From: Buchnera aphidicola (Diuraphis noxia)
GTDB lineage: Bacteria > Pseudomonadota > Gammaproteobacteria > Enterobacterales > Enterobacteriaceae
DNA: 64,000 nt
NCBI RefSeq assembly: GCF_001700895.1
Contig: NZ_CP013259.1
Location: 1 to 64,000 of the forward strand
Reading direction: 5' to 3'
Shown here in pieces: positions 36,790 through 49,086 of this stretch. Below the pieces are notes generated by a model. The model saw only the letters and a list, made by a program, of their open reading frames with translations. It did no database searches and had not been told where the DNA came from. The translations under genes and the position numbers were made by a program. Numbering within the stretch: the stretch's first letter is position 1; each line of letters begins with the position of its first letter.

Positions 36790-39700
36790 TTATTGTACAA
36801 GAGTGGAATTTAATAGTTCTGAAAGACTAGCAGAGGCTTCTTCAACACTGATTGTAGGACTGTTAATTGTGGAATTATTATGTTTTTTTTGACGACGATT
36901 TAAACGTTCTTTATGATATGCATATCCTGTACCTGCAGGAATGAGACGTCCAACAATTACATTTTCTTTTAATCCTCGTAGTTCATCTTTTTTTCCTGCA
37001 ACTGCAGATTCAGTTAAGACTCGTGTTGTTTCTTGAAACGATGCTGCTGATATAAAAGATTCTGTTGCCAGTGATGCTTTAGTTATACCTAATAAATCTC
37101 GTGAAAAAGACGCTAATATTTTATTTTTTTGGTTTAAAATACGATTTGAAATTTTTATTCGAGAAAACTCAACTTGTTCACCATCTAAAAAATCAGAATC
37201 TCCTGACTTAATTATAGTAGCTTTACGTAGCATTTGTCTTATAATAACTTCAATATGTTTGTCGTTAATTTTGACACCTTGTAAACGATACACTTCTTGT
37301 ACTTCATTTACAATATATCTAGTGACAGCTTGAACGCCTCTTAATCGAAGAATATCATGTGGAGATTCTGGTCCATCTGATACTACATCCCCCCTTTCGA
37401 CTCTTTCTCCTTCAAAAACATTTAATTGCCTCCATTTTGGTATCATTTCTTCATATGCATTATTACCATTTACTGGTGTAATAACTAATCTTCTTTTTCC
37501 TTTTGTTTCTTTTCCAAAGGATATGATACCACTAATTTCAGCTAAAATCGCTAATTCTTTTGGACGTCTAGCTTCAAATAGATCTGCTACTCTTGGTAGT
37601 CCACCAGTGATATCTTTAGTACCACCTGATTCTTGAGGCACTCGTGCTAATGTATCACCTGAACTAATTTTTACTCCATCGTCAAGTTGAACAATGGCTT
37701 TACCAGGTAAAAAATATTGCGCAGGCATTTCTGTACCTGAAATAAGAACATCTGTTCCATTATGATCAACAATTTTTAATGCCGGTCTTAAGTCTTTACC
37801 AGTGGACATTCTTTCTGCAGTATCCAATATTACTATAGACGATAATCCTGTTAATTCATCAGCTTGTCGTGTAATACTTTGACCATCAATCATGTCTACA
37901 AAACGAACTAAACCATTAACTTCTGTAATTACAGGCATAGTATGTGGATCCCATTTTGCAACAGTTTCTCCAGAATAAACTTTTTCACCATCTCCTTTAG
38001 CCATAATAGCACCATAAGGTACTTTATAGCTTTCTTTTGTTCTACCAAAATTATCAATTATATTAAGTTCTACATTTCTTGAAGTAATAACTATTTTCCC
38101 TGAAGAATTAGTAACAAATTTAGCATTATTAAGACTAATAATACCTTTATTTTTTATTTGTATACTAGATTCTGCTGCAGCTCTTGATGCAGCACCACCA
38201 ATATGGAAGGTTCTCATAGTAAGTTGTGTTCCAGGCTCTCCTATAGATTGAGCTGCAATAACACCAATTGCTTCCCCTTTATTTACTAAATTACCTCTAG
38301 CCAAGTCCCGTCCATAACAGTAAGCGCAAACACCAAAATCAGTATCGCAATTCACTACTGATCTTACTTTTACATTATCTATAGAGTTTTGTTCTAAGAG
38401 ATCACACCATTCTTCATTTAGTAGTGTATTTCTTTTTATTAAGATTTTATTAGTATTTGGAACGATAATATCTTCTGCAGTAACACGACCTAAAACACGC
38501 TCTCTTAAAGGTTCTTTTACGTCTCCACCTTCAATGAGTGGGGTCATTAAAATACCTTCATGTGTGTGACAATCATCTTGTGTAACAACTAAATCTTGAG
38601 CAACGTCCACTAAACGACGTGTTAAATATCCAGAATTAGCTGTTTTTAATGCTGTATCAGCTAATCCCTTACGTGCTCCATGAGTAGAAATAAAATATTG
38701 TAATACATTTAAACCTTCTCTAAAATTAGCTGTAATTGGAGTTTCAATAATAGAACCATCGGGTTTAGCCATTAAACCTCTCATTCCTGCCAATTGACGA
38801 ATTTGTGCTGCAGATCCACGAGCGCCTGAATCTGCCATCATAAAGATGCTATTAAAAGAAATTTGTTTCTTTTTTTCACCTTTTTTATTTCTTACGGATT
38901 CCGTAGACAAGTTTTCCATCATAGCTTTAGCTACTTTTTCATTAGCTGCAGCCCAAATATCAATAACTTTATTATATCTTTCTCCAGCTGTAACTAATCC
39001 AGATTGAAATTGTTCTTGTATTTCAGCAACTTCAATTTCCGCTTCATTAATAATATTTGCTTTTTTTTCTGGTATTACCATATCATCAATACCTACTGAA
39101 GCACCTGATCTTGCTGCATAAGCAAAACCAGTATACATAATTTGATCTGCAAATAGAACTGTTGGTTTGAGACCTAAAATACGATAACAAGTATTAAGCA
39201 TTCTAGAAATATCTTTTTTCCCTAAAGTTTGATTTACCATACTAAACGGAAGTCCTTTAGGAACAATCATCCATAAAATAGCTCTTCCTATAGTAGTAGG
39301 AATTATCTTTTTAATTGGTGTGAAATTTTTTTCTTCATTTTTTTTATATTCTATTATACGAACGTTTACTAAAGAATGTAATTCAGCGATGCCTAAATGA
39401 TATATTTTCTCTGCTTCATTAGCACCATTTAGTAACATACCCTCACCTTTTCCGTTTATTTTTTCACGAGTCATATAATACAAACCTAAAACAACGTCTT
39501 GGGAAGGTACAATAATTGGCTCTCCATTAGCAGGAGATAAAATGTTATTAGTAGACATCATTAACGCTCTAGCTTCTAATTGAGATTCTAGTGTTAATGG
39601 TACATGTACAGCCATTTGATCACCATCAAAATCAGCATTATAAGCAGCACACACTAATGGATGAAGTTGAATAGCTTTACCTTCTATAAGAACTGGTTCA

Positions 39701-41010
39701 AATGCTTGTATCCCCAATCTATGTAAAGTCGGTGCTCGATTTAATAAAACTGGATGTTCGCGAATAACTTCATCTAAAATATCCCAAACGACTGATTCTT
39801 CTCTTTCTACCATTTTTTTTGCTGCTTTAATAGTAGTTGCTAAACCACGAACTTCTAATTTTCCATATATAAAAGGTTTAAAAAGCTCAAGAGCCATTTT
39901 TTTAGGGAGTCCACATTGATGTAAACGAAGATAAGGACCTACAGTAATGACTGAACGACCAGAATAGTCTACACGCTTTCCTAAAAGATTTTGTCGAAAT
40001 CGTCCCTGTTTGCCTTTAATCATATCAGCTAATGATTTAAGAGGTCTTTTGTTTGACCCTGTAATTGCTCTACCTCTTCGACCATTGTCTAATAAAGCAT
40101 CTACTGCTTCTTGTAGCATTCTTTTTTCGTTTCTAACAATAATATCTGGAGCTGCTAAATCTAACAAGCGTTTTAAACGGTTATTTCTATTAATTACTCG
40201 GCGATATAAATCATTTAAATCAGATGTAGCAAATCTTCCTCCATCTAATGGTACTAATGGTCTAAGATCAGGTGGTAAGACTGGTAATACAGTCAAAATC
40301 ATCCATTCAGGTTTATTGTGAGACTGAATGAAAGATTCTAATAATTTAATTCGTTTAGTTAGTTTTTTTCTTTTTGTTTCAGAATGAGTATCATTTAATT
40401 CCATTCGTAATGTATTACATTCTTGGATTAAATTCATATCTTTTAATAAAAATTGGATTGCTTCCGCTCCCATTGTTGCATGGAATTCATCGCCAAATTC
40501 TTCTAATGCATCTAAATATTGTTCTTCAGTTAAAATTTGACGCTTTTCAAGATCAGTCATTCCTGATTCTGTGACAACGTAAGATTCAAAATATAGCACT
40601 CTTTCAATATCTCTTAATGGCATATCCAATAACAGCCCTATTCTTGATGGAAGAGATTTTAAAAACCAAATATGTGCCGTTGGTGAAGATAATTCTATAT
40701 GACCCATTCGTTCTCGTCTAACTTTGCTTTGTGTTACTTCAACACCACATTTTTCACAAATAACACCTCGATGTTTTAATCTTTTATATTTACCGCATAA
40801 GCATTCATAATCTTTGACCGGACCAAAAATACGAGCACAGAATAATCCGTCTCGTTCAGGTTTAAATGTACGATAATTAATAGTTTCAGGCTTTTTAACT
40901 TCACCAAATGACCAAGATCTTATCATATCCGGTGATGCTAAAGAAATTTTAATAGCATCAAAATCTTCATTTTTAGTTTGGGATTTTAAAAATTTCAATA
41001 AATCTTTCAC
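36790..41010 (-). CDS. rpoC: RNA polymerase beta-prime subunit
   Basis: RpoC holds half the catalytic centre of RNA polymerase. The 1406 residues match E. coli (1407). Visible features are the N-terminal zinc site [20 protein letters not shown] (about 70-88), the Mg-binding [10 protein letters not shown] near 458, the trigger-loop and bridge regions ([19 protein letters not shown]), the second zinc site with [17 protein letters not shown] and the C-terminal omega-binding region. The start is GTG at 41010, as in E. coli. A compact hairpin holds its Shine-Dalgarno. Confidence 0.99.
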   Translation of the reverse strand: MKDLLKFLKSQTKNEDFDAIKISLASPDMIRSWSFGEVKKPETINYRTFKPERDGLFCARIFGPVKDYECLCGKYKRLKHRGVICEKCGVEVTQSKVRRERMGHIELSSPTAHIWFLKSLPSRIGLLLDMPLRDIERVLYFESYVVTESGMTDLEKRQILTEEQYLDALEEFGDEFHATMGAEAIQFLLKDMNLIQECNTLRMELNDTHSETKRKKLTKRIKLLESFIQSHNKPEWMILTVLPVLPPDLRPLVPLDGGRFATSDLNDLYRRVINRNNRLKRLLDLAAPDIIVRNEKRMLQEAVDALLDNGRRGRAITGSNKRPLKSLADMIKGKQGRFRQNLLGKRVDYSGRSVITVGPYLRLHQCGLPKKMALELFKPFIYGKLEVRGLATTIKAAKKMVEREESVVWDILDEVIREHPVLLNRAPTLHRLGIQAFEPVLIEGKAIQLHPLVCAAYNADFDGDQMAVHVPLTLESQLEARALMMSTNNILSPANGEPIIVPSQDVVLGLYYMTREKINGKGEGMLLNGANEAEKIYHLGIAELHSLVNVRIIEYKKNEEKNFTPIKKIIPTTIGRAILWMIVPKGLPFSMVNQTLGKKDISRMLNTCYRILGLKPTVLFADQIMYTGFAYAARSGASVGIDDMVIPEKKANIINEAEIEVAEIQEQFQSGLVTAGERYNKVIDIWAAANEKVAKAMMENLSTESVRNKKGEKKKQISFNSIFMMADSGARGSAAQIRQLAGMRGLMAKPDGSIIETPITANFREGLNVLQYFISTHGARKGLADTALKTANSGYLTRRLVDVAQDLVVTQDDCHTHEGILMTPLIEGGDVKEPLRERVLGRVTAEDIIVPNTNKILIKRNTLLNEEWCDLLEQNSIDNVKVRSVVNCDTDFGVCAYCYGRDLARGNLVNKGEAIGVIAAQSIGEPGTQLTMRTFHIGGAASRAAAESSIQIKNKGIISLNNAKFVTNSSGKIVITSRNVELNIIDNFGRTKESYKVPYGAIMAKGDGEKVYSGETVAKWDPHTMPVITEVNGLVRFVDMIDGQSITRQADELTGLSSIVILDTAERMSTGKDLRPALKIVDHNGTDVLISGTEMPAQYFLPGKAIVQLDDGVKISSGDTLARVPQESGGTKDITGGLPRVADLFEARRPKELAILAEISGIISFGKETKGKRRLVITPVNGNNAYEEMIPKWRQLNVFEGERVERGDVVSDGPESPHDILRLRGVQAVTRYIVNEVQEVYRLQGVKINDKHIEVIIRQMLRKATIIKSGDSDFLDGEQVEFSRIKISNRILNQKNKILASFSRDLLGITKASLATESFISAASFQETTRVLTESAVAGKKDELRGLKENVIVGRLIPAGTGYAYHKERLNRRQKKHNNSTINSPTISVEEASASLSELLNSTLVQ

Positions 41011-41017
41011 GCATTAG

Positions 41018-41029
41018 CTCCCGTCGGAG
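41018..41029 (-). promoter_or_regulatory. small hairpin covering the rpoC ribosome binding site
   Basis: On the rpoC transcript CTCC-GACG-GGAG forms a 4-bp stem with a tetraloop, 7 bases before the rpoC GTG. Its 3' arm GGGAG is the Shine-Dalgarno. Nine of 12 bases are G or C in an otherwise A/T-rich 78-base spacer, which implies selection. It may tune rpoC translation relative to rpoB. Confidence 0.55.
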
Positions 41030-41088
41030 TAAACCTTTTTAAGGTGATGAATCTAGAAACATTGTTAATTTCTTTAAGAGTATTTTGA

Positions 41089-44000
41089 TTATTCGTTTTC
41101 TAATTCGATATTAATACCTAATGATCGTATTTCTTTTAGTAGTACGTTAAAAGATTCTGGCATACCAGGTTCCATTTGATAATTACCATCTACAATATTT
41201 TTATACATTTTAGTTCTTCCGTTAACATCATCAGATTTAACAGTTAGCATTTCTTGTAAGGTATAAGATGCTCCATACGCTTCTAATGCCCACACTTCCA
41301 TTTCACCAAAACGTTGTCCACCGAATTGAGCTTTTCCACCGAGTGGTTGTTGAGTAACTAAGCTATAAGAACCAGTAGAACGAGCGTGCATTTTGTCGTC
41401 TACTAAATGGTTTAATTTTAACATGTACATATAACCAACTGTCACTGGTCTTTCAAATTTTTCTCCTGTTCTTCCATCAAAGAGTGTAATTTGTCCTGAA
41501 GTTGGTAAATTAGCGAATTCTAAAAATTTTTTTATTTCATTTTCCTGTGCACCATCAAAAACAGGAGTGGCAATAGGAATACCATTTTTTAAATTATTTG
41601 CCAAACATAATATCTCTTGATCTGAAAACGTATTTAAATCTATTTTTTGACGTAAATTATCTCCTATATCAAATGCTTTTTGTATAAATTGTCTCAAATT
41701 AGATATTTTTTCTTGTTTTTTAAGCATATCATTAATTTTATCACCAATCCCTTTAGCTGCCATACCCAAATGTGTTTCTAGTATTTGTCCTATATTCATT
41801 CGAGATGGTACACCTAATGGATTTAAAACAATATCAACTGGTATACCATTTTCGTCATAAGGCATATCTTCAACAGGATTAATTTTCGAGATAACTCCTT
41901 TATTTCCATGTCGACCAGCCATTTTATCACCAGGCTGAATTTGACGTTTCACTGCTAAGTATACTTTTACGATTTTTAAAATACCAGGTGCGAGATCATC
42001 TCCTTGTGTTATTTTACGTCGTTTTAATTCAATTTTTTTATTAAATTCTTTTTTTAGCTCATTATGTTGTTTTTGAAGTTTATCTATTTCTTTTCTTTGT
42101 TCCTTATTTTTTACTTCAATTAAAAACCATTTTTCATAAGGTAATTTATTAAGATTCTCTACTGTAATTTGAAAAGAAATAAGTGTTTTTTTTATGTGTA
42201 AAAATAAGCTTGATTCGAATATTTTAAATTCTTCAGTAAGATCTTTTTTTGCTTTTTTTAGTTGCATTTCTTCAATTTCTACAGCTCTTTTATCTTTTTT
42301 GACACCATCTCTAGTAAATATTTGCACGTCTATCACTGTACCTGAAACACCATTAGGAACTCGTAGTGAAGAATCTTTCACATCTGATGCTTTTTCTCCA
42401 AAAATAGCACGTAATAATTTTTCTTCTGGAGTTAATTGTGTTTCTCCTTTTGGAGTTACCTTACCGACTAATATATCGCCACCAGTAACTTCTGCTCCAA
42501 TATATACAATTCCTGAGACATCTAGTTTAGATAATGCTGCTTCTCCTACATTAGGTATATCTGAACTAATTTCTTCTGGTCCTAATTTTGTGTCTCTTGA
42601 TATACATGATAATTCCTGTATATGAATTGTGGTAAAACGGTCTTCTTGTACAACTCTTTCTGATACTAATATAGAATCTTCAAAATTATATCCATTCCAA
42701 GGCATAAAAGCCACTCGCATATTTTGCCCTAACGCCAGTTCACCTAAATCAGTAGAAGGACCATCTGCCAAAACATCTCCTTTTTTTATTATTTCGTTGA
42801 GTTTTACACATGGTTGTTGATTTATGCATGTATTTTGATTTGATCGAGTATATTTAGTTAAATTGTAAATATCTATGCCTGCTTCTTCTGAATACATTTC
42901 TTCTTCGTTGACTTTAACTATTATACGAGAAGCATCAACATATTGAATAAATCCGCTTCTTTTAGCAACTATAGTAACACCTGAATCTACTGCTACTGCT
43001 CTTTCCATTCCTGTTCCAATTAATGGTTTATCTGTCTTTAATGTTGGAACTGCTTGACGTTGCATGTTTGCGCCCATTAAAGCTCTATTAGCATCATCAT
43101 GTTCAAGAAAAGGAATTAATGATGCTCCAACAGATACAATTTGTTGAGTAGAAACATCCATATAATTTACTTGATTCCGATTAAACAAACTAGATTCGCC
43201 TTTATGTCGACAAGTTACTAAATCATCGGTAAAAAAACTAGTTTTATCGATATTTGTATTAGCTTGTGCAATAATATAGTTTCCTTCCTCTATAGCAGAT
43301 AAATATTTAATTTCTTTAGTCACTAAACCATTTTTTACTTTTCGATAAGGTGTTTCTAGAAAGCCATATGTATTTGTTCGAGCATATACAGATAAAGAAT
43401 TAATTAATCCAATATTTGGTCCTTCTGGTGTTTCTATGGGACAAACACGTCCATAATGTGTAGGATGAACATCTCGCACTTCAAAACCAGCTCTTTCTCG
43501 AGTTAATCCACCCAATCCTAATGCTGAAATTCTTCTTTTATGTGTAATTTCTGATAATGGATTGTTTTGATCCATAAATTGAGATAATTGGCTAGAACCG
43601 AAAAATTCTTTGACAGCAGCTGATATTGGTTTAGCATTAATCATATCTTGTGGCATGAGCGTTTCTAAATCACCAATAGATAATCTTTCTTTCACTGTTC
43701 TCTCTACTCTTACTAATCCTATTCTAAATTGATTTTCTGCCATTTCACCTACTGATCTAATACGTCTATTTCCTAGATGATCAATATCATCTACTTCTCC
43801 TTTTCCATTACGGATATTAATTATTTTTTTAATAACATCAATTATGTCTTTCTTGTTTAAAGTTCCTGATCCTTCGATTTCTTTTCTTAGCAGAGATCTA
43901 TTAAATTTCATTCTACCGACAGAAGAAAGATCATATCTATCTTCAGAAAAAAATAAATTTTCAAATAAATTTTCTGTAGCTTCTTTAGTAGGTGGTTCAC

Positions 44001-45117
44001 CAGGTCTCATGACTCGATAAATTTCTATTAATGCACTTGCACGATCGTTAGCTGAATCTATTTTTAATGTTTCTGATATATACGGACCGTGATCTAAATC
44101 ATTTGTAAAAAGTGTTTCGATAATATCGAAGTTTGATTTTTTTAATTTTTCAAGTATTTCTAAAGATATTTCTGTATTAGCAAAAATAATAGTTTCACCT
44201 GTTTTTTTGTCCATATAATTTTTAGATACAATTCTTCCTAAAATATATTCAATCGGAACTGTAATAGAAGTTATCTTATTATTTTTCAAATCTTGAATAT
44301 GTCTAGCAGTAATACGACGACCTTTTTCTACATATATTTTTCCATCTTTTTCAATATTAAATGATGCAGTTTCACCTCGCAGTCTTTCTGGAACTAATGT
44401 TAATTCGATTTTATTTGTTTCTATTTTAAAGATATTTTTTTCAAAAAATATATCTAAAATTTCTTCTGTATTATAATTTAGAGCTCGTAAAATCACGGTG
44501 ACTGGAAGTTTTCGACGTCTATCAATCCTAACAAATAAATTATCTTTTGGATCGAATTCAAAGTCTAACCAAGATCCTCGATAAGGAATAATGCGTGCGT
44601 TGTAAAGTACTTTTCCAGAGGAATGTGTTTTACCTTTATCACTATCAAAAAAAACTCCAGGACTACGATGTAACTGAGATACTACAACTCTTTCTGTTCC
44701 ATTAATGATAAATGTTCCATTTTCAGTCATTAATGGTATTTCACCCATATAAACTTCTTGTTCCTTTATATCTTTTACTGTAGCTTCTAATATATCACGT
44801 TCATAAATTACTAAGCGTAGTTTTACTCTCAATGCTGCTGAATAAGTAGCACCTCTAATTTGACATTCTTTTACATCAAAAATAGCTTCTCCTAAACGAT
44901 AACTGACATATTGAAGTTCAGAATTTCCATTATAGCTACAGATTGGAAATACAGAACGAAATGCTGCTTCTAATCCTTGTTGACCTTCTTCATCTAGTTT
45001 GATGAATTTTTTAAAAGAATCTATTTGAATAGAAAGAAGATATGGTATATCCAAAACTTGTGGACGTTTACCAAAATCTTTACGAATTCGTTTTTTTTCG
45101 GTATAAGAGTAAACCAT
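41089..45117 (-). CDS. rpoB: RNA polymerase beta subunit
   Basis: RpoB is the 1342-residue catalytic beta subunit, the same length as in E. coli. The start [19 protein letters not shown] and the C-terminal [16 protein letters not shown] match. The rifampicin region has [16 protein letters not shown] and HKRRISALG, followed by LGG where the family usually has PGG (Pro535 in E. coli). The long beta insertion around residues 940-1040 is present but lysine-rich. It lies behind an attenuator-like hairpin that separates it from rplL. Confidence 0.99.
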   Translation of the reverse strand: MVYSYTEKKRIRKDFGKRPQVLDIPYLLSIQIDSFKKFIKLDEEGQQGLEAAFRSVFPICSYNGNSELQYVSYRLGEAIFDVKECQIRGATYSAALRVKLRLVIYERDILEATVKDIKEQEVYMGEIPLMTENGTFIINGTERVVVSQLHRSPGVFFDSDKGKTHSSGKVLYNARIIPYRGSWLDFEFDPKDNLFVRIDRRRKLPVTVILRALNYNTEEILDIFFEKNIFKIETNKIELTLVPERLRGETASFNIEKDGKIYVEKGRRITARHIQDLKNNKITSITVPIEYILGRIVSKNYMDKKTGETIIFANTEISLEILEKLKKSNFDIIETLFTNDLDHGPYISETLKIDSANDRASALIEIYRVMRPGEPPTKEATENLFENLFFSEDRYDLSSVGRMKFNRSLLRKEIEGSGTLNKKDIIDVIKKIINIRNGKGEVDDIDHLGNRRIRSVGEMAENQFRIGLVRVERTVKERLSIGDLETLMPQDMINAKPISAAVKEFFGSSQLSQFMDQNNPLSEITHKRRISALGLGGLTRERAGFEVRDVHPTHYGRVCPIETPEGPNIGLINSLSVYARTNTYGFLETPYRKVKNGLVTKEIKYLSAIEEGNYIIAQANTNIDKTSFFTDDLVTCRHKGESSLFNRNQVNYMDVSTQQIVSVGASLIPFLEHDDANRALMGANMQRQAVPTLKTDKPLIGTGMERAVAVDSGVTIVAKRSGFIQYVDASRIIVKVNEEEMYSEEAGIDIYNLTKYTRSNQNTCINQQPCVKLNEIIKKGDVLADGPSTDLGELALGQNMRVAFMPWNGYNFEDSILVSERVVQEDRFTTIHIQELSCISRDTKLGPEEISSDIPNVGEAALSKLDVSGIVYIGAEVTGGDILVGKVTPKGETQLTPEEKLLRAIFGEKASDVKDSSLRVPNGVSGTVIDVQIFTRDGVKKDKRAVEIEEMQLKKAKKDLTEEFKIFESSLFLHIKKTLISFQITVENLNKLPYEKWFLIEVKNKEQRKEIDKLQKQHNELKKEFNKKIELKRRKITQGDDLAPGILKIVKVYLAVKRQIQPGDKMAGRHGNKGVISKINPVEDMPYDENGIPVDIVLNPLGVPSRMNIGQILETHLGMAAKGIGDKINDMLKKQEKISNLRQFIQKAFDIGDNLRQKIDLNTFSDQEILCLANNLKNGIPIATPVFDGAQENEIKKFLEFANLPTSGQITLFDGRTGEKFERPVTVGYMYMLKLNHLVDDKMHARSTGSYSLVTQQPLGGKAQFGGQRFGEMEVWALEAYGASYTLQEMLTVKSDDVNGRTKMYKNIVDGNYQMEPGMPESFNVLLKEIRSLGINIELENE

Positions 45118-45234
45118 AGAGTTCCTAAGTTCGCTGATAGATTAGTTAAATATGAGATTTAACTTTTTTGAAAGGAAAGATAGTTTTAGTTTTTTTAGAG
45201 AATTGATTAGAAAAAATTTGAGTTTTTTTTAATC

Positions 45235-45264
45235 AAAAAGGCTGGTGAATTGAAATCACCAGCC
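45235..45264 (-). terminator. rplL-rpoB attenuator hairpin
   Basis: On the minus strand GGCTGGTGA and TCACCAGCC form a 9-bp stem with a 7-base loop (45240-45264), followed by TTTTT. It lies 39 bases after rplL and before rpoB in one operon. In E. coli a partial terminator at this junction lets only a fraction of transcripts enter rpoBC. The stem here appears to preserve that device. Confidence 0.8.
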
Positions 45265-45302
45265 GTTCTTGAAAGTTCATAAAATTATAAAATTGAATTT
45301 CT

Positions 45303-45671
45303 TTATTTAATTTCGATTTCAGCACCAACATCTTCTAATGTTTTTTTCAGTGATTCTGCATCTTCTTTACTAATGTTTTCTTTTAAAACTGTTGGTGCTG
45401 ATTCTACTAGATCTTTTGCTTCTTTTAATCCTAGTCCAGTTGCGCTACGTACAGTTTTGATGACTGATACCTTATTAGGACCAATAGCTTTTAAAAAAAT
45501 ATCAAATTCTGTTTTTTCTTCATGTGTATCTTTTTCACAATTACTACTAGAACTTATAGCCATATTGGCTGAAACTCCAAATTTTTCTTCCATAGCAGAT
45601 ATAAGTTCTACGACGTTCATAACGGACATTTCTGATACGGCTTGTAAAATTTGTTCTTTAGTAATAGACAT
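45303..45671 (-). CDS. rplL: 50S ribosomal protein L7/L12
   Basis: L7/L12 forms the multi-copy stalk that recruits translation factors. The 122-residue product has the N-terminal dimerisation part ([20 protein letters not shown]), a hinge in which Ser, Asn and Glu (around 40-55) replace the usual Ala-rich sequence, and the C-terminal domain with [20 protein letters not shown] and VESAP. It follows rplJ after a short gap, and a partial terminator separates it from rpoB. Confidence 0.97.
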   Translation of the reverse strand: MSITKEQILQAVSEMSVMNVVELISAMEEKFGVSANMAISSSSNCEKDTHEEKTEFDIFLKAIGPNKVSVIKTVRSATGLGLKEAKDLVESAPTVLKENISKEDAESLKKTLEDVGAEIEIK

Positions 45672-45736
45672 AACAATAATTCCTGATAAGAATTGGAATT
45701 ATTTTTGATTTTTAAAAATATCAAAAATAATAACTT

Positions 45737-46234
45737 TTAAGAGGTTTCTTTTTTCTTTTTTATAGCAGATAATATATTAATAAGTTTTCCGGCAACTGAC
45801 ATTTTTAATATGAATAAAAGTTTTATAATTGCTTCTTTATAAGTAGGCATATCTGCTAATTGATTAATTTCTGCAATAGAAAGTAATTTTCCTTCAAATG
45901 CTGCTCCTGTAATTTGAAATTTCTCGTTTTTTTTTGAAAATTCTTTAAAAAGTCTAGCAGCACTTCCTGGATGATTCATGGAATAAGCAATAAATGTAGA
46001 GCCTTTGATTATTTCTTTTAAACATTCAAAAATAGTATTTTTGACAGCTAAACATAATAGAGTATTTTGAACAATACTCATTTTTACCCCGATTTCACGT
46101 CCAGATTTTCTTAGTACGTTTATTTCGTTGACAGAAACACTTTGAGAATCTGCAATAACTGCTGATAATGCTGTATTAGATATTTTTTTGATTTTAGAAA
46201 CAATTGCTTTCTTCTTATCAAGATTTAACGGCAT
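45737..46234 (-). CDS. rplJ: 50S ribosomal protein L10
   Basis: L10 anchors the L7/L12 stalk to the ribosome. The 165-residue length equals E. coli. The N-terminal rRNA-binding domain (MPLNLDKKKAIVSKIKK) and the GSTFIAYSMNHPGSAARL segment are recognisable, and the C-terminal helix that carries L7/L12 dimers follows. In E. coli L10-L12 repress their own leader; here a 159-base leader with its own promoter is retained upstream. Confidence 0.96.
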   Translation of the reverse strand: MPLNLDKKKAIVSKIKKISNTALSAVIADSQSVSVNEINVLRKSGREIGVKMSIVQNTLLCLAVKNTIFECLKEIIKGSTFIAYSMNHPGSAARLFKEFSKKNEKFQITGAAFEGKLLSIAEINQLADMPTYKEAIIKLLFILKMSVAGKLINILSAIKKKKETS

Positions 46235-46348
46235 TTTTATTGATTTTTCCTTATTAAATGAGAGATCATTTGTTTTTTATCATTTTCAATGATATATAGA
46301 TTTTTATTTAAAAATAATTTATATATTTTTTTGATAAAAAACCGGATT

Positions 46349-46377
46349 ATTATAGAGAATTTTTTTTCTAGCGTAAA
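46349..46377 (-). promoter_or_regulatory. promoter of the rplJL-rpoBC operon
   Basis: On the minus strand TTTACG (46377-46372) and a perfect TATAAT (46354-46349) are separated by 17 bases. It lies in the rplA-rplJ gap, about 115 bases before rplJ. E. coli has its major L10 promoter at the same place. The leader between would hold any L10 autoregulatory RNA fold. Confidence 0.65.
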
Positions 46378-46393
46378 GGTTAAAATTATTTTG

Positions 46394-47089
46394 TTATATA
46401 GATAAACTAGATAAATCTACTGTTAATCCTATCCCCATTGTTGTTGATAAAACTATTTTTTTTATGTATATACCTTTTGATTGTGGAGGTTTAGATTTTT
46501 TAATGGAATCTAAAAATATATTGAAATTTTCTTGAATGCAGCGTGTTTCAAAATTAATTCGACCAATTGTAGCATGAATTATCCCATTTTTATCATTACG
46601 GTATCGAACTTGACCAGTTTTAGCATTTTTAACTGCTTCAAAAATATTTGTCGTGACTGTTCCTAACTTTGGATTAGGCATGAGACCGCGTGGTCCTAAT
46701 ATTGGTCCTAATTGTGTAACTGTTTTCATTGCATCTGGTGACGCAATTGCAGAATTAAAGTTAACACCTTCTTTTTTTATTTTTTCAACTAAATCTTCCA
46801 TACCTATTAGTTCTGCACCTGCTTTTTTTGCTATTTGAATATTATCACCTTGAGTAAAGACTGCTACTTTAACAAAACGTCCAATGCCATTCGGTAATAT
46901 TGTCGAACCACGAATAGTCTGATCAGATTTTTTTGAGTTTATTCCTAAATTAATTGCAATATCAATACTTTCATTAAATTTTACTTGAGATAGTTTTTTT
47001 AATATAGTTATTAATTCTTTCAGAGGATAACATTTTTCTAAATTTATGTTTTCTTTAATTTTTCGCATTCGTTTAGTAAATTTACTCAT
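46394..47089 (-). CDS. rplA: 50S ribosomal protein L1
   Basis: L1 forms the ribosomal stalk at the E site and in many bacteria represses its own operon. The 231-residue product (E. coli 234) has the characteristic [15 protein letters not shown] segment near residues 131-145 and [15 protein letters not shown] near 165. It lies 4 bases after rplK, so the pair is cotranscribed. The C-terminus is three residues shorter than usual. Confidence 0.97.
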   Translation of the reverse strand: MSKFTKRMRKIKENINLEKCYPLKELITILKKLSQVKFNESIDIAINLGINSKKSDQTIRGSTILPNGIGRFVKVAVFTQGDNIQIAKKAGAELIGMEDLVEKIKKEGVNFNSAIASPDAMKTVTQLGPILGPRGLMPNPKLGTVTTNIFEAVKNAKTGQVRYRNDKNGIIHATIGRINFETRCIQENFNIFLDSIKKSKPPQSKGIYIKKIVLSTTMGIGLTVDLSSLSI

Positions 47090-47093
47090 TTTT

Positions 47094-47522
47094 TCATTCC
47101 TCGATTGTTAAACCTATAGATTTAGCAGTTCCTTCAATAGAACGCATCATACTCTCGAGATTCGCACCTGTCATATCATTATTTTTAATATTTGCTATTT
47201 CTTTTATTTGCGCACGATTGATTTTTCCACTGTTTTCTAACTTTGGTTTGCTTGATCCTGATTTAATTCCAGATAATTTTTTTAATAAAATAGATGCTGG
47301 AGGTGTTTTTGTGAGAAATGTAAATGAACGATCAGAATACACTGTGATAATTACTGGTATAGGAAGGCCTTTTTCTATATTTTCTGTTTTTTTGTTAAAT
47401 ATTTTACAAAATTCCATAATATTTACACCTTTTTGACCGAGAGCAGGTCCTATCGGTGGGCTAGGATTAGCCATTCCTGCTGATACTTGAAGTTTAATAT
47501 AAGATTGTATTTTTTTAGCCAT
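47094..47522 (-). CDS. rplK: 50S ribosomal protein L11
   Basis: L11 binds the GTPase-associated centre of 23S rRNA. The 142-residue protein has the standard length. The N-terminal [24 protein letters not shown] segment ([17 protein letters not shown], about 16-32) and the C-terminal rRNA-binding part ([17 protein letters not shown]) are clear. It starts the L11-L1 part of the cluster, 43 bases after nusG. Confidence 0.97.
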   Translation of the reverse strand: MAKKIQSYIKLQVSAGMANPSPPIGPALGQKGVNIMEFCKIFNKKTENIEKGLPIPVIITVYSDRSFTFLTKTPPASILLKKLSGIKSGSSKPKLENSGKINRAQIKEIANIKNNDMTGANLESMMRSIEGTAKSIGLTIEE

Positions 47523-47565
47523 ATTTTTATCTCTAATATATAAAACATTTGTCTATTTAAAAAAA

Positions 47566-48111
47566 TTAATGTTTTTCAACTTGTCTGAAATCTAATTCAA
47601 CTGGTGTAGATCTTCCAAAAATTGATACAGAGACTTTCAGTCGACTTTTTTCATAGTCAACTTCTTCTACAACACCATTAAAATCTGAGAAAGGGCCATC
47701 GTTTACACGAATCATTTCACCAGGTTCAAATAGTGTTTTAGGTCTTGGTTTATTGCCAATTTTTTTTAGTCTATTAATGATAATTTCTACTTCTTTGTCA
47801 CTGATTGGTGAAGGTTTATCTGTTTTACCTCCAATAAAACCTAGTACTCTAGGTATGTTTCTTATCAAGTGCCATGTTGAATCAGTCATGATCATTTGAA
47901 TTAAAACATATCCAGGAAAAAATTTATATTCACTTTTTCTACGTTGTCCAGATCGAATTTCAATAACTTCTTGAGACGGAACCATTACTTCTCCAAATAG
48001 ATTTTCCATGGAATTTAATTTTACATGTTCTTTTATTGATTGTGCGACACGGCTTTCAAAACCAGAAAATGCTTGTAATACGTACCATTTTTTTATTTTG
48101 ACTTCATTCAT
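47566..48111 (-). CDS. nusG: transcription elongation and termination factor NusG
   Basis: NusG links RNA polymerase to the ribosome or to Rho. The 181 residues equal the E. coli length. The N-terminal NGN domain starts [13 protein letters not shown] and contains FPGYVLIQM near 64; the C-terminal KOW domain has [19 protein letters not shown] near 125-143 and ends with [10 protein letters not shown]. It begins only 2 bases after secE, so the two are coupled, as in E. coli. Confidence 0.97.
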   Translation of the reverse strand: MNEVKIKKWYVLQAFSGFESRVAQSIKEHVKLNSMENLFGEVMVPSQEVIEIRSGQRRKSEYKFFPGYVLIQMIMTDSTWHLIRNIPRVLGFIGGKTDKPSPISDKEVEIIINRLKKIGNKPRPKTLFEPGEMIRVNDGPFSDFNGVVEEVDYEKSRLKVSVSIFGRSTPVELDFRQVEKH

Positions 48112-48113
48112 TT

Positions 48114-48497
48114 TTAGAACCTTAAATTAATAATAAATTCTATCAAATGGAATATCATACTATCTAAGATCCATAAAACAAAAGACATAAAAATTGTTAT
48201 AATGATTACAATTAATGTGGTATGCATACTTTCTTTGTATGAAGGCCATATTATGTTTTGTATTTCTTTTTTTAACGTTTTCATATATGATAAAATTTGT
48301 TGATTCCGTTTGATTGAAAATAAACTTATAATTGCAAATATAATGAGAAAAAGTGTAATAAATATACGAATAAATAATTGTACTTCGTCAAAATAATAGT
48401 TAATTATAAATGTAAAAATAAATAATATAGATATAGATAACCATTTTATTTTTTCTAACATTTGAGATTCTTTTTGATCTTGATTATTTTTATTCAT
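48114..48497 (-). CDS. secE: preprotein translocase subunit SecE
   Basis: SecE clamps SecY in the protein-conducting channel. At 127 residues it has the E. coli length and three predicted membrane helices (about 18-36, 43-60, 95-115); the short three-helix form is typical of gammaproteobacteria. The conserved amphipathic segment before the last helix reads [15 protein letters not shown]. In E. coli tufB lies between the tRNAs and secE; it is missing here, leaving 211 bases. Confidence 0.93.
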   Translation of the reverse strand: MNKNNQDQKESQMLEKIKWLSISILFIFTFIINYYFDEVQLFIRIFITLFLIIFAIISLFSIKRNQQILSYMKTLKKEIQNIIWPSYKESMHTTLIVIIITIFMSFVLWILDSMIFHLIEFIINLRF

Positions 48498-48708
48498 AGT
48501 TTCTCCTAAAATTATAAAATAATATAGAAAAAATATGTTACATATATAGTTTTATATATACTAAATATTTATTTTTTTTGAAATAGATTCAGCTATTTTA
48601 TGCAGAAATTTAGATAAATTAAAAAATTTAAGTTAAAAAATAATATTAAGGAGAGATTTATGATAGATTGTACGATAATTTTAAAAAATTTAGGTGTTTT
48701 TTGAGATA

Positions 48709-48781
48709 TGCTGATACCCAGAATTGAACTGGGGACCTCACCCTTACCAAGGGTGTGCTCTACCTACTGAGCCATATCAGC
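48709..48781 (-). tRNA. thrT: tRNA-Thr (anticodon GGT)
   Basis: The minus strand gives a 73-base cloverleaf with acceptor GCTGATA/TATCAGC, D-arm GGCTCAGTAGGTAGAGC, anticodon stem ACCCT/AGGGT around TTGGTAA (anticodon GGT), and T-loop TTCAATT. The discriminator is A, followed by TAT, not CCA. It is the last of four tRNAs in the same order as E. coli thrU-tyrU-glyT-thrT. Confidence 0.96.
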
Positions 48782-48792
48782 AATGTATTTTG

Positions 48793-48864
48793 AGCGGGCA
48801 GCGGGAATTGAACCCGCATTTCCAGCTTGGAAGGCTGAAGTAATAGCCTTTATACGATGCCCGC
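48793..48864 (-). tRNA. glyT: tRNA-Gly (anticodon TCC)
   Basis: The minus strand folds as a 72-base tRNA with acceptor GCGGGCA/TGCCCGC, anticodon stem CAGCC around TTCCAAG (anticodon TCC) and T-loop TTCAATT. It closely resembles E. coli glyT. After discriminator T the sequence runs CAAAA, so CCA is not encoded. Eleven bases separate it from the preceding tRNA-Thr(GGT). Confidence 0.96.
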
Positions 48865-48885
48865 ATGTACTACGTTTTTTAGATT

Positions 48886-48967
<82 letters not shown>

Positions 48968-48987
48968 TTTAACATAATTTTTTTAAT

Positions 48988-49060
<73 letters not shown>

Positions 49061-49086
49061 ATTATGAAAATTTTATAATAAATAAT

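Noticed and set aside
48660..48704. 14-codon plus-strand frame with a textbook AAGGAG site just before the tRNA cluster
   Set aside because: The site is striking, but the peptide (MIDCTIILKNLGVF) is not known to me, lies antisense to the secE leader and ends against a tRNA. There is no second line of evidence.
48498..48708. Possible tufB remnant between the tRNA cluster and secE
   Set aside because: I looked for the EF-Tu C-terminal and G-domain motifs in the minus frames and found none. The spacer seems fully eroded.
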